Below are positions 46,371 to 57,594 of a stretch of DNA of 64,000 nucleotides, one piece after another (the first letter of the stretch is position 1; every line of letters begins with the position of its first letter). Below the pieces are notes generated by a model. The model saw only the letters and a list, made by a program, of their open reading frames with translations, did no database searches and was not told the origin of the DNA. The translations under genes were made by a program, and so were the position numbers. The stretch comes from Poa pratensis (lineage: Eukaryota > Streptophyta > Magnoliopsida > Poales > Poaceae). The stretch covers positions 69,297,560 to 69,361,559 of the forward strand of contig CAMZMU010000040.1 of NCBI GenBank assembly GCA_947311845.1, read 5' to 3'.

Positions 46371-48538
46371 ATCTGCCCACTCAGTCGCGATCTGCAAGAG
46401 GTGAGCTACAGATTTTGGCTTTTGGCGGCCAAGTGCTTCTTTGAAGTCTCGCCTGGCGAGGCCCATGACGAAAGCATCCATGGCCATATCTTCTGAAACC
46501 ACTCCAACTGAGTTACGTATCTCAGTCCATCGTCTGATGTATGACCTCAACGTTTCGTCTGAACGTTGAACGCAGGCCCGCAGCTCCTCGAATGTTTTCG
46601 GGCGCTCACATAGAGGCTCGAAGTTTTTGACGAAATCCCTGCGGAAGTGATCCCACGAGTCGTATGTTGATGGAGGTAGGGCCTTGAGCCAGTCGCGGCT
46701 GTGCCTTCGAGCATGAGTCGTATGTACTGCATGGCTGTGGTGTTTGTGCCTCGCTGGCACGCGACAGCCAGCCTGTAATCTTCCAGCCACCCGGAAGGTT
46801 CCTGTCGACCCGTGTACTTGGGCTGTTCAGATGTGAGTTTGAATCCTTTGGGCATCCGTGTCTCGCGGACGCGTCGAGTGAAGCACAGAGCTCCATGTGG
46901 CTCAGGCTCTCGATCAGAGTATGAGTCGCTACTGTAAGATCTGCGTGATCTGCTCCTGGACCTGCGCCTTCGCGAGCCGCTTCTTTCCTTCGAGTGGTGG
47001 CGACGACCACTGTGATTATGCTCTTCCCGAGGCGCGTCGACTAGGGCACGGTCTCGACTCCCACCTGGAGTTCTTGGAATTTGGCGTATGGCCTTTGCAG
47101 CTAAGGCGAGTGATTTGATCTGTTGGCGGTGTAGTTTTGCATTGGGGTCATCCGCTGGGGGCTTGATTGCCTCCAGGTATGCTGCAGCGGTGTAGAGAGC
47201 ACCTGCTGCTGTTTTGGGCACCGGCAGTCCTTCCTCGTCGTATGTCATGAAGGAGTTGCCTAAGTTGCGGGTGAGTGCCGCCTTCTCGCCTGGCGAGAGG
47301 TGTGACAACCTTGATCTGGGTCTTGTGTCTGCTCGCCCGGTGGAGCTCAGGGAGAGCTGTCTTCTGCGCGCACTCGACAAGCTAGCTTGCTTTTTGCGTT
47401 CTTCGAGTGTTGCTCTTATCTGCTTCAGTCGAAGTGACTCCTGCCAGTTGAAGTACTGGAAGGTCAACATCTCTTCTTGTGTTGCGTCTGCTGGCATCAT
47501 TGTGCACTCCTTGATGACTTTATCTGCTTTTGCTGCCATCTCAGCAGTGATTGTGAGAGTTGTGACTCCGTCCGGCATAGTAACTGTGCACGGGAATTCT
47601 GTAGGCCTGCGACTGGCCGCAGTGTCTGATGTTTCTGCGGCGATGGCAACGTAGACCTGCTGGGGTATGACCCGAGGGTATGTGTATGTGCTTTCGAGTC
47701 CCGTCATGGACTCGACATCTTCATCGAGGCTCATGTCTGAGTCCGTATGTTCATCGAGTGGTCGTCTGGACGGATCTCGCAGTCGATGCCTTCGTCGCCT
47801 ATGCTCATCTCGGCGTCGGCGAGGTTGTTATGATCTCGAAGTCGAGGTTGTTGTTGGCGCAGATCTCGGAGTCGACGTGGTTGTCGATATGAGTTTCAGG
47901 TTCGTCGAAGTCGCTGAGGGAGATCCCGCAGTCGAAACTATCCTCGAGTGGGAGATCCAGCTCGGGATCGTTTGTGCGATATGCTGATTCGGCCTCCTCG
48001 CCCTGGAGTTCTTCAATGAGCTCGCGCATCTCTCGTGTGGACATGGTTGTTGCAGACGAACAAGCTTGGAGGGTCGACGATGGTATGGACACAGTTGAGG
48101 GATCCGCAGTCGAAGGAGCCGCAACCGATGGAGCCTCGGGTGCGGAAGTCGCGAGTTGGCGTGGATCCGTCAAGTCCTGCACACCAAGCTTGTTGACGAA
48201 AAAATTGAACGAACCAACGGTTAAACCCAAACCTGACTCGAGATCGGAGAAGGCCTCCTGGAATCCTGGCGAGTGTGGCTCGAAATCCATCAGAGGATCC
48301 GATGCGCTTTTTGCGGGTGAAGCTGGCGTGTTGCCGTTTGTCGAGTGAGCCGGCGAGTTGCCGTGTGCCGCCTGAGTCGGCGAGTTCTGGTTTGTCGATG
48401 CAGCCGGCGAGTTGCCGTTTGTAGATCCGATCGGCGAGTCGCCGTTTTCCGATGGAACCGAAGAAACCGCGAGTCCAGCACTATTCTTTCCCACAGACGG
48501 CGCCAATTGACGAGGTGTACCCTCATCAAATCCCATGG
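46370..48538 (-). pseudogene. gag: Tat gypsy Gag with Ser/Asn/Pro-repeat leader
   Basis: An ORF open from 48605 to 47805 starts inside the LTR, reads through the primer site and contains about ten-residue repeats of TNGNSPA type. After a frame change the Gag proper (47734-46700) follows with DGVTTLTITAEMAAKADKVI, an Arg/Ser-rich segment GSRRRRSRSRSRRSYSSDS, MPKGFKLTSEQPKYTGRQEP and WLEDYRLAVACQRG. A change at about 46694-46704 leads to the capsid core (RDWLKALPPSTYDSWDHF, VKNFEPLCERPKTFEEL, ETLRSYIRRWTEIRN, AMDAFVMGLARRDFKEAL), which continues to 46370. The start codon is uncertain: an ATG at 48536-48538 lies within the LTR. Confidence 0.8.
48494..48508 (-). other. Primer-binding site of Tat gypsy
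   Basis: TTGGCGCCGTCTGTGG on the minus strand directly after the LTR, the standard site of this lineage. Confidence 0.85.
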
Positions 48539-48999
48539 TTAAGGACCTAGGGTTGAGATTATGGGGAGAGAACGTGGTAGTACTGGTAGTTTCGTCGGCT
48601 GACAAGCAGAGGCAAAGATTTACCCAGGTTCAGGCCCCTCGGGTGGAGGTAAAGACCCTACTTCCTGCTTGTCTGGTATTGATTGTGGATTATGCGATTA
48701 CAGGGGAGCTCCGGCGAGATGACGATCTCGCAAGAGCTTTGGTGGTTCGAGTATGGCTTGGTCCCAGATCGGTACCCCTCCCAGCCTTTAAATAGGCTGG
48801 GTCTCGGGAGTTTGTAACCGACCTAGTTTACACGTAAGGAAAGTCTAAACCGACTATGCCTATGTCTAATCTTGGAGGGTACTCCATCTTCTTGGGCCTC
48901 TTGTCTTGGGCTTCGAGTAGGCTCTTCGATATTGGGCCTTAGTCGTTACGTGCACCAGGTACCCTCATGATAGGGTACCCGAGATGTATACCCATGTCA
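48509..48999 (-). repeat. 5' LTR of Tat gypsy (491 bp)
   Basis: On the plus strand it runs from TGACGAGGTGTACCCTCAT to ACCCATGTCA; both ends have the TG...CA form and carry short inverted GGGTAC words. A minus-strand TATA (CTATTTAAAGG at 48784-48795) is present. No second copy was found. Confidence 0.82.
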
Positions 49000-50210
49000 G
49001 TATGCCTCGGGGAAAAAAATAATATCATAACTAACACACAAAATACGAAATTTCAAAATACAAACATTTTTTATCATTAAACTTTATTTCCATTCCAATA
49101 ATTTTTAATCCTGCACAATCACCAAATGTAAACATTTCCAAATACAAATTTTACCACACATACATGTCAAACACATTTAAATATTTCAAACAATTAAATA
49201 CTTTCCAAAACTACCTATTTTACAAACATAAAAAAAACTTCTTATCGCCACGAGTGCGGCGGGACGCCGCACCACAATTTGAATCAAACCTTAGCAACTT
49301 TCCAATTTGATTCTTTCAAACATGATCATTTTGTAAACACTAAAACAATTTAGATTTGAATAACTTCCCCTTAACATATCAACATGAACACGAAAAAATA
49401 AACGTTGCCTATTTGTGGCATATGATCAAACTCCAGATTTGATTATTTCAAACTAAAATGACTTTCAAATCTGAGTATTTAACAAACGTTAAAAAATGCA
49501 AACATGAATACCTTTTCAATTTTAATTTTTTTAAAAATTCGAATAACTTATAAGTGTAAACTTAATTTTACAAATCACAACAGAACAAATATCAAAACAA
49601 CTTAAATAATGCTTGACTACATGCATTTTTAAAGAAACCACATATTCATCTCCTCTACAGATGGATTGAATTTAATAAACATTAATACAATATATTTTTT
49701 TCTTTTTTTTCTTTTGGTTTGCAACAAAACAACATCATAATAATAATCACCATGGAGCCAAATAATTTCAACACATTTTAGCTTACAAAACAACTGTAAT
49801 TTCCAGTTTGTTGTAATAAAGCTGTAAAAAAAATGAAATTAAATCTTTCTATTTGTTTGTTTTTTTCCCTTTTTGTTTCTTGCTTTTCTTTTGCTTCGCA
49901 TTACAATAACATTGCAATAATGATAAAAAACACATTTAAGTTTGCAAAACAATTATAAATTCCCTTTTCCAATTTCAATTTGCTTTAATAGATTTGCAAA
50001 AACCATTTAAATTTATCTATGTTAAAACAATAAAACTATTGTTTCGTTTTCACAATAACTCAATAACTTCTAACATTTATGGAAAGATAAATGCATTAAA
50101 CAAACAACATAACCATTTCTATTCACAAAATATATTACATAACCAAAAAAAAATATTTACAGAAATATCCACTCAGGGCGCGACGTGACGGCGCGCCTAA
50201 ATTCAACTAG
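49000..50210 (+). mobile_element. Helitron-like AT-rich segment with 3' terminus at 50210
   Basis: The 3' end shows the Helitron signature: a hairpin with GGCGCG and CGCGCC arms (about 50177-50197), a short TAAATTCAA spacer, and CTAG (50207-50210) followed by T. The 5' terminus was not identified, so the left limit is arbitrary (it is the LTR edge). The body is AT-rich and noncoding, with no Rep/helicase sequence. A similar hairpin at 49254-49272 is followed by CACAATTTGAATC without CTRR. Confidence 0.55.
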
Positions 50211-50639
50211 TAGTCTGTACGACGAGAACAAACGAAGAACTATCTTAAAAGTCAAGATTTTCGATTTGTATGGATAAAATGAAGGGCGAATTATAAACCT
50301 TGTTCTAATTTTAACACGATTTTTTTGGGCGGCAATTGACATTTAATCGATGCATCACTAACTATATGAAAGAAGGAACCTTTCACGAGCGGAGAGCGAT
50401 CGACGCACTGTTCCTGCTACAGTAGGTACTGTTCCAGAAACAGTAAAGAACAGTTCTACAATCCACACCGTTCTCCGCCGATCGGACGGTCCACAGAGCA
50501 CACCGTGATGTTTTTGCAAAAAAAACCCCTATCAAAACCAGATATCAAACCCGCAGTCCACTACCGCAGCCCCCATATTTACGAACAGAAGGACTAATCC
50601 GTAATTACAAAAATTATGGAGGACTTTACTGCAAAACGC

Positions 50640-51000
50640 ACACACGCCCTCCTCCCTCTCTCTCTTTCCCCGCGCGGCGCCGATGCCACCGACGCGCGCC
50701 ACGGCCGCCACGGGCCTCTCCGTACAGATCGCCGGGCACGGCGAGGTGCGGCGTCGCCGCCTCTCCTTCCTCAGCCGGCGCCGCCTGCCAGAACGCCGCG
50801 TCGGCGGCGGAATCGCCGCCGCCGTTCCGCTGCTTCCGCCGCCGCGTTCGTCAGCTCTCGCCGACGCTCCGGCGACCAAGAACCGGCGGCGCCGCCACGT
50901 CCGGGCGCGCCGCGTCGACGCGCGCACGCGCCCGTCCTGGAACGCGCGGGTTCGCCGCCGGGCCGGCGCCGCCGGCATCCACGCCACAGCCGCGCGACAT
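50640..51000. other. GC-rich island, possible captured gene fragment
   Basis: A 360-bp block of very high GC content, dominated by GCC/CGC, in otherwise AT-rich sequence. All six frames are open or nearly so because of composition (up to 225 residues on the minus strand, rich in R, A and G), so coding cannot be shown. It resembles the first exon and 5' region of a grass gene; Helitrons often carry such pieces. No family recognised. Confidence 0.4.
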
Positions 51001-51004
51001 TTTG

Positions 51005-51037
51005 CCCACTGTGACGTCAGTACGACGTCACAGTGGG
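51005..51037. repeat. Perfect inverted repeat with CRE-like core
   Basis: The arms CCCACTGTGACGTC and GACGTCACAGTGGG (14 bp each, no mismatch) flank AGTAC. Each arm contains TGACGTC or GACGTCA, the core of bZIP (TGACG) binding sites. It marks the right edge of the GC-rich island. Confidence 0.85.
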
Positions 51038-51639
51038 ACCCTCCCGTCAGTTTTCTCCTTTTTAACAAAAAAAAACACAACTTATTCAAATAATTCTGAA
51101 AAAAATCCAAATGATGTAAAACCAACAATTTTAAATATATCCACCAAAAAAATATAATAACCATATCGATGTCTCCACATAAAAAATGATGACTACTTAT
51201 GCAATACAATCAAAATTTAAATGTGAATGCTATTTCAAATTTTCAACCAACTTTCAAACCTTATCATTTAAATGACGTACAGGAGAAATCACATACGAGT
51301 AATTTCTCATTATTAACAATTTTAAAATTGAACTACTTACAAACGTAAACTTTCTAAAAAAATCAATGCATTTAAATCTAAACATCTTTTGATTTCAACA
51401 TTTTCAAATTTAACTTTTTGACGCCCCGGTATTTACAAATATGCCAAATACATGAACATGTACATGAAAAAGAATGATCACTACTTACGGCATGAATTTG
51501 CTAAATATTTCCAGCTCACATCTTTACGACATTTCAAAAAAGATGTTTTTCACAAATTTTCTCTGCACCCAAATAAAAGCCACAGAAGTAACATCAGCAA
51601 CATCATTAAATATGATAGACCCAATAAAATAAGTTGATA

Positions 51640-52860
51640 CAAACCATCCCACTTAAGTAGATTTTGCTAAATCAATAAATACATTTACCCATTTGTATCA
51701 TGCGCTTAAATACATCAAAATAAACATACCCCAACTGCAAATAATGGGAAATAGCTATCTTAAAATTATTTTCCAAGCCACTGTATTCAGAAACAAAATT
51801 CTAAAATAGAACATGCTTCCGATATTTTACAATACTTTACATATACTGTTTTACGATATTTAAACCATTCTGTGAAACTCTTAAGTGCAGCGAAGTCAGT
51901 AGTTGCAACTATATCCACAAGAGAAAAATCGAAAACATCCATCAAAACGATCCCAAGAAAAAATGCAAGATACAATTACGTATTTGTATAATAAGCTCAA
52001 AAAATTAACATAAAAACACCCCAAATGTAAATATTACGAAATAGCTACTAAACGCTTTGTAGAATTTGTAAAAAAGCAACATAAAAACACCACAAATGAA
52101 ATGGAACATGCTTTGCAGAATTTATAACAATTTACAGATACTATTTTATGGTATTTAAACATTTTTGCTAAACTGCCAAACGCTAAATTGACTATTGATT
52201 GAAAATGACCAAATTTCAAAAAAATAAAATATTTAAAACATTCAAATGCCTCCAACATTGACGAGAAAATGCAAATACATTTCCTCTGATTACGGATAGC
52301 TTTCAAATTGAGTTTCAGCTAAGTTCATTATACAAATTAGAACTGCCACCTTCCCTTACAATATATATAACGCAACTAAAACAATAAACAAATTATCACA
52401 AATTATGACGACAGTTCAAAAATATGTATTCCACAATTTCCTTCCGTACTCAAATAAAATCTGCATGAATAATATCAGTAATATCATTCTATATGATAGA
52501 CCCAATAAAACAATTTGGTACAGACCAGATAAAGTTTGCTAAATCATTTAAATACAATTGCCCATTAATATCATGGGCTCCAAAATATCAACATAAAAAA
52601 ACCGCAAATGTAAATATTATGAAATAGGTGTTTAAAAAAAATCAAAAACAGTATGTTCGGATTGCAAATCAAAGTCTACAATATTAGCGAATAGTTGTTA
52701 AAAAAATGAAAACCAATATGTTCGAACTACAAATCAAATTCTAAAATAAAACATGCTTTACAGAATTTATAACACTTCGTACATATTGTTTTACGGCATT
52801 TAGCCTATTTTGGAGAACTACTAATTGCTGAATTGACTATTTATTAAATATGACCGAATT
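51640..52860. repeat. Three diverged copies of a 250-300 bp AT-rich unit
   Basis: Copies near 51640-51920, 51975-52215 and 52540-52855. Each runs in the same order through ATATCAT-like, TAAATATTA(C/T)GAAATAG, AAAATA(A/G)AACATGCTT, TTATAACA(A/C)TTxxxxATACTGTTTTA and ATTTAAACC. They are about 75-85% similar by eye. Noncoding. Confidence 0.6.
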
Positions 52861-53382
52861 TCAACTAAAAAAAAAACAGATGCTTTTTCAAAAAAGCCCT
52901 CACTTACCGGAAAAATCAACCCGCGATCCAAAACTTCACGCTGCGGCGATCCAAAACCAATATAACTTAATTCTATCTAATTATGTACTCACAATTTAAA
53001 AAAAAAACTTGATTAGATTAATATTTCGACAAAATACAAAATTTGTTCCTCCCACTATGGCAACAGAACAGCTTAGCCAGATTAAGGCACATGCAAAACT
53101 CTGGTTGTCTATCAATCGCACGGACCATAGACATAACTAACCAGCTCGACATATTACATCAAAAAAAGATAAGAATATGTGTGCAAAGCACACGCTGCAT
53201 GCATGCAGGCACCCCGTAGATAGGTTTTTGCTGAGTGGAACTTGATATGTTCTCATGTTCCATCACTACCCTAGCCGGTCTCTGTTTGAAAAAAGGTGCG
53301 CGCATGGTCAATTAGTTAGCCCCTTGAGAATTATGCCATGTATAACTACATACAAACTACTTATGGTAAAGAATTTTTTTTT

Positions 53383-53575
53383 TTTGAATACTCAAGTTTT
53401 CTCACCATTTAGAGACAATTCAAATGCATTTCTCCTAATCTCAATTAGATTTTAACGCTGAAATGCAAACATGTAATTTCGAATACTCAAATTTTGTCAC
53501 CATTCAGAGGTAATTCACATGCACTTCCTCTAATTTCAATTAAATATTGACGCTGAAATACAACCATGCTCTAAC
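53383..53575. repeat. Two tandem copies of a 95-bp AT-rich unit
   Basis: AATACTCAA(G/A)TTTT(C/G)TCACCATT, then (A/C)TGCA(T/C)TTC and GACGCTGAAAT(G/A)CAA(A/C)CATG occur twice in order. Confidence 0.65.
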
Positions 53576-54721
53576 ATTTCAATCTACCAAATATTTAAAT
53601 ATTGCACAAAATATTAAAAAAATGCTCACAAAAAATGCTACCTACTCATACCAAAATAAAAAAATTCCAATTTCCAATTTGGTTTACAATTGGGCAAATA
53701 TTTCCAATATTCAATAAAATATATCAAAATGTAAAAGAAAAACTCTATGCACATATAGCAAAATACAAATATTTTCCCACATTACAATTTGCCCAGTATT
53801 TCGACACCATACGAACAAACTTTCCCCAAATGTGGAATCAAATTCAAAAATAATTTTTCCAATTTCAATTGAATAATGATGGCAAAATACAAACATGATT
53901 GAACATTTGGCACCACCAAACATTTGAATATTCCACAAAATATATCAAAAAATGCCCACGAAAAAGTGCTAACTATTCGTAGCAAAATAAAAACATGTTT
54001 GGACATTCAAGTTTACCAAAAAATTAGCCAATAAAAACAAATAAGCACAAAAAATCTAACCAAGCGTGGCGAACATTGCAATTTTGGCTAACATTTTGCC
54101 GAAAACTTCAATTTTGGATATCAAAAAAATCCTACACAATATATAAAAAAGGCTCACAAAAAAAAATTGCTGTCTAATCATACCAACATAAAAACATGTT
54201 CGAACACTTCAATTTTGGCTAAAATTTTGCCGAAAAAATAAAATAAAAATGTACATAAAAATCACCAAGGGCGTGGCGTGACGCCACGCCAAAATTCAAC
54301 TAGTCATGATTTATTTATCAACGGATCAAGGTGCGCGCGCAGATGAGCAGAGCGATCATTGTGCAGTGCAGCGTGACGCGGTGAGCGCGGTCTCGATCAG
54401 TTTTGCACCGGCCACCGTCGGCTGGCAACTCGGGGACGGCGGCGCCACCGTCGGGATTGCGGACACCACCTTTTTTTCCGGCGGTGTCGACTCGTAGGTC
54501 GTGGCAACGAGAGAAGCCTGAACGGATCTCTTCGCCAAGTTCAGGGTACGTGGCACGGTGTCCTCAACTCCGAGGTCATCAGCACACTCCAGGACAGTTC
54601 TTTATCGTTGTCGACTGCGGCTGCTAGTGCTAGATACACGTCGGCGAACACGCGGGCTCCAATAATTCTGTGCGCACTGTGAGCTCTTTGCCGACCAGGC
54701 GTATGTCGCCTATGATGTTTT

Positions 54722-54731
54722 CTATTTATAC
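54722..54731 (+). promoter_or_regulatory. TATA-like box upstream of F-box gene
   Basis: CTATTTATACC lies about 160 bases before the ATG at 54889, a normal plant distance for TATA plus leader. No expression evidence. Confidence 0.4.
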
Positions 54732-54888
54732 CCCATAACCCATGTATATGTAATGTCACCTGAGCATTCCGTTCCACTGCGCCACCATCTCTTCCTCGTC
54801 TGAAAATTTCGCACAACTTCAGCTCCACACACAATCCCTTCTCGCAGAATCAGTCAGCGACTGACAGAGCGTCGATCCGTGCCCCAGA

Positions 54889-56039
54889 ATGGCGGTCCTG
54901 AAGAGTTCTCCCGTCGACAGCGACACGAGTTCCACGACCATGAGCTTCCTTCCGGAAGAGGTCGACCTGGGCGACGACCTGCTCGCGGAGATCATTCTTC
55001 GGCTTCCCCTGGACGCCCTGGCGCGCTCCAGGGCGGTGTCCAAGAACTGGCACGCCGCCATCTCCGACGGCTACCTCCGCCGCCGCCTCCCCCTGCACAT
55101 GTCCATGATCTGCTTCCCCGACGACGACGACGACGACCCCCTCGGCGGAAGCAGCAGCAGGCCCGTGTACGCCTGCGCCGACGAGGGCCGACGGCTCGTA
55201 GGCCGCGACCTTGGCTTCTTCCCGCCGCACGAGCGCGCGGTCGTCTGCGACGGCTGCAACGGCCTGCTCCTGTGCCGCGACCCCGGCACGGCGCGCTTCT
55301 ACGTGGTGAGCCCCGTGACGAGGACCTGGGCGGCGCTCCCGAGCCCGGCCAGGGACGCGCGGCTGTCCCTGCTGGCGTTCGACCCGTTCGGCAGCGGCAG
55401 CTCCCCGCAGCACTACCACGTGATCAACTTCACCGGGTGGCGCGAACACGGCGGGGCGGTGGAGGTGTTCTCGTCGGGGACCCGGGCGTGGACGGCGCAC
55501 GAGGTGGAGTTCGGCGGCGTCCCGCGGCCTCACTCTCGGGCGCCTCGATGCACTGCCACGACGGCGCAGTGTACTTCCTCGCCTCCGGCCCGGACTGCGT
55601 CGTCCGCATGGACCTCGCCGCCGGGCTCGCGTGCACCGTCATCGCCCTGCCCGAACCGGCGGACGGCGAAGGCCGCGTCGGGCACTCCGGCGGCCGCCTG
55701 CACTACGTCTGCCGCGACGGGGAGCTCCTCAGGGTCTGGTCACTCGAAGATGCCCACCCGACGCCATCCGCGATCCAGCAGTGGCGCCTGAAGCACGCCG
55801 TGAGAGTCCGCGACGTCGTGGAGGGCGGCGGCGATGGCGAGGTCAGGTTCCTCTCGATGCACCCGGAGAAGGAGGCGGTGGTGTACCTTTGGTCGCCGTG
55901 GAAGGTGTTCGAGTACGACCTGAGCAGGCGGGAGGTCACCGGCGCGGCGTGGGAGTTCGGCAAGGGCGCCAGGAACCGTATCGTCAAGACGTGGCTCGTC
56001 CCGTCCTCGTGCTACCTGTCCGATCGATTGCTTCTCTGA
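54889..56039 (+). pseudogene. F-box protein (single exon), one frame break
   Basis: An intronless F-box gene of the large plant family whose products recruit substrates to SCF ubiquitin ligases through SKP1. The first frame (from MAVLKSSP at 54889) has an F-box near residues 27-66 (LGDDLLAEIILRLPLDALAR, RAVSKNWHAAISDGYLRRR) followed by the usual beta-propeller start (VCDGCNGLLLCRD, YVVSPVTRTWAALPSP). Near 55513-55545 the frame changes, and the second frame carries the rest: MHCHDGAVYFLASG, GRLHYVCRDGELLRVWSLED and VVYLWSPWKVFEYDLSRREV to a stop at 56037-56039. One additional base in the break would give about 384 residues, normal for the family. Substrate unknown. Confidence 0.85.
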
Positions 56040-57594
56040 TGAGTCGGTGGCACCCGATTGATTTGTTCAGTTCGTTTTTTTCGCCTGTATAAATTGCTGT
56101 AACTTGCAACGTGTATGGAGAACTGGAGAGACATTATTTAACTTGATCCATGCATGCTTCTACATTCTGTACGTGTACATTGTTATAAAGAATTACCAAA
56201 TAAGAGATCGAGATTGACAAAGAAAATAAGATGGAAGAATGTGTTTCGTCACTCCGTGCTTGTGAATTGTGATTTGTTCTTTTCATGGAGACAAATCATA
56301 ATCTGCCGCGTACACATGCACTCACTCATTCAGACACAGTCGTGAACTTTTCTCAATTGTGCACCCACTCGCGGGGCTACAAAATTGACCAAATCCCTGC
56401 TAAATTTGTTGTCTACTTTGTACCTTCAGTTGTTGCTCAGAAATGGTTTGCTTACTCTGAACTTGTTTCTCTTTTCTTTACTTAGAAACGACGTAATTTA
56501 CAACCTTACGTCCGGCGTGGACAATATTAGCGCGCCCGGCCCACGTCCTCTCTGTTGGGAGTCGTTTGGGTGCACCGGACGAAACTTCGCGCGGCGCCAC
56601 GTTGGGCTCCGGCGGGTAGACCAACCGTGTCATTGACACGGGAATCCAACTACCTTGGCCAAAGCATTCATGGTGCACGCAGCGTCGTGGCGACGTGCAG
56701 CGAGGCATCGCTTAGCCTCAGCTGCACGGCGGCGTCAATGTGGGCACGTCTTTCCAAGGCGCCGCCCATCGCTCGACGCTCCTCCACTGGCGCTAATGAA
56801 GAAGGTGAAGACGGAGCCGAAGAGGAATTCCCTCCACCTCGCCATGATGCGGCGGCAGGAGAGCCCAGAGGAGTTCTCGGGGCTCCATGCCGCCATGGAG
56901 ACGAGCCCGACGAAGACGTCAACGGCGCAGGGCCTAACAGCGGGTCAAGCACGAGGGCGGCCGGGAGAACTACAATATTTCGTGGCAGCCCGCCAAAGAG
57001 GACTACAATATTTACGAGACCACGAGCAAGTAGATGCCCCCACTACAATAAAAACCAAACGAAAGCAAGATAGAAACAAACATAGAGAAAATATTCAGTC
57101 CCTTCCCTTACAATAAATCGCGTCTACACGCAGAACAATATTTTGGATAAGGTGGAACAAATCACATATACAAGTGGAACAAACTAATACCAAGTAAAAC
57201 AAAATTGTAAGACCCGTGAAACAAATTGCGACCACTAGGGGAACAAAATTGTATACCGAGTGACACAAATCATCACATGAAACAAATCACGACAACCAGC
57301 ACACATGCATGGAAAAAATCATCACTTCTAGAGAAAGATGGAAAATATAGCGCACATGAAACAAATCAAGACAACTAGCGGAAAATAAATTTGGGCTAAG
57401 TGACACAAAATTTTAGTACTCATTGAACAAATCACAACCCTATACGAAACAAAGCTTTGAACTGAATGAAAAACTGCTATACAAACTCGATAGGGCATGC
57501 CATATCAAGTGTTGTTAGGACAAATAACGAAGTAAACACTGAATCTTGCAGTACATATATAAGGTAAACAGATGCCATGGCGGCCCGCAATTTC
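56040..57594. other. Intergenic; GC-rich unassigned ORF region 56555-57070 and A-rich repeats
   Basis: 56555-57070 has overlapping plus-strand frames (172 and 153 residues; e.g. ALMKKVKTEPKRNSLHLAMM) that I cannot assign; they may be a captured or transposon-associated fragment. From 57180 to 57450 a loose repeat of AACAAATCACGACAAC and GTGAAACAAAT-type words occurs without coding. Confidence 0.4.

Larger units (their letters stand above)
38408..48999 (-). mobile_element. Tat-lineage gypsy retrotransposon, minus strand, 3' LTR missing
   Basis: On the minus strand: 5' LTR (48999-48509), primer site, gag, protease, reverse transcriptase, RNase H, integrase, then a region (41700-38408) with an intron-containing gene on the opposite (plus) strand. 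The domain order RT-RH-IN places it in gypsy; the GGSGINI protease and the antisense gene are known from Tat-lineage plant elements (RIRE2/Grande type). The 3' LTR and the end of the antisense region are lost at 38408, so it is not capable of transposition. At least eight frame breaks occur in the polyprotein, see findings. Confidence 0.85.
50211..54303 (+). mobile_element. Helitron with perfect 3' hairpin, end at 54303
   Basis: The hairpin GGCGTGGCGT-G-ACGCCACGCC (54270-54290, ten perfect pairs) is followed by AAAATTCAA and CTAG (54300-54303) and then T, which matches the rolling-circle Helitron end rule (hairpin, CTRR, A/T target). The sequence AAATTCAACTAGT is shared with the end at 50210, so both belong to one family. 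The 5' end is not defined; it lies after 50210 if the two are adjacent. No helicase domain is visible, so it is non-autonomous. Confidence 0.6.

Noticed and set aside
49254..49272. Hairpin GTGCGGCG/CGCCGCAC as a complete Helitron end
   Set aside because: There is no CTRR after it; kept only as a related degenerate copy.
50532..51209. 225-residue minus-strand ORF as a protein gene
   Set aside because: Arg/Ala/Gly-rich composition follows from GC content; other frames are equally open and no domain is seen.
54879..55500. Plus-strand frame starting at 54879 as the F-box start
   Set aside because: Its first 200 residues are an Arg/Pro-rich shadow of the true F-box frame; only its 3' part after the frame break is real.
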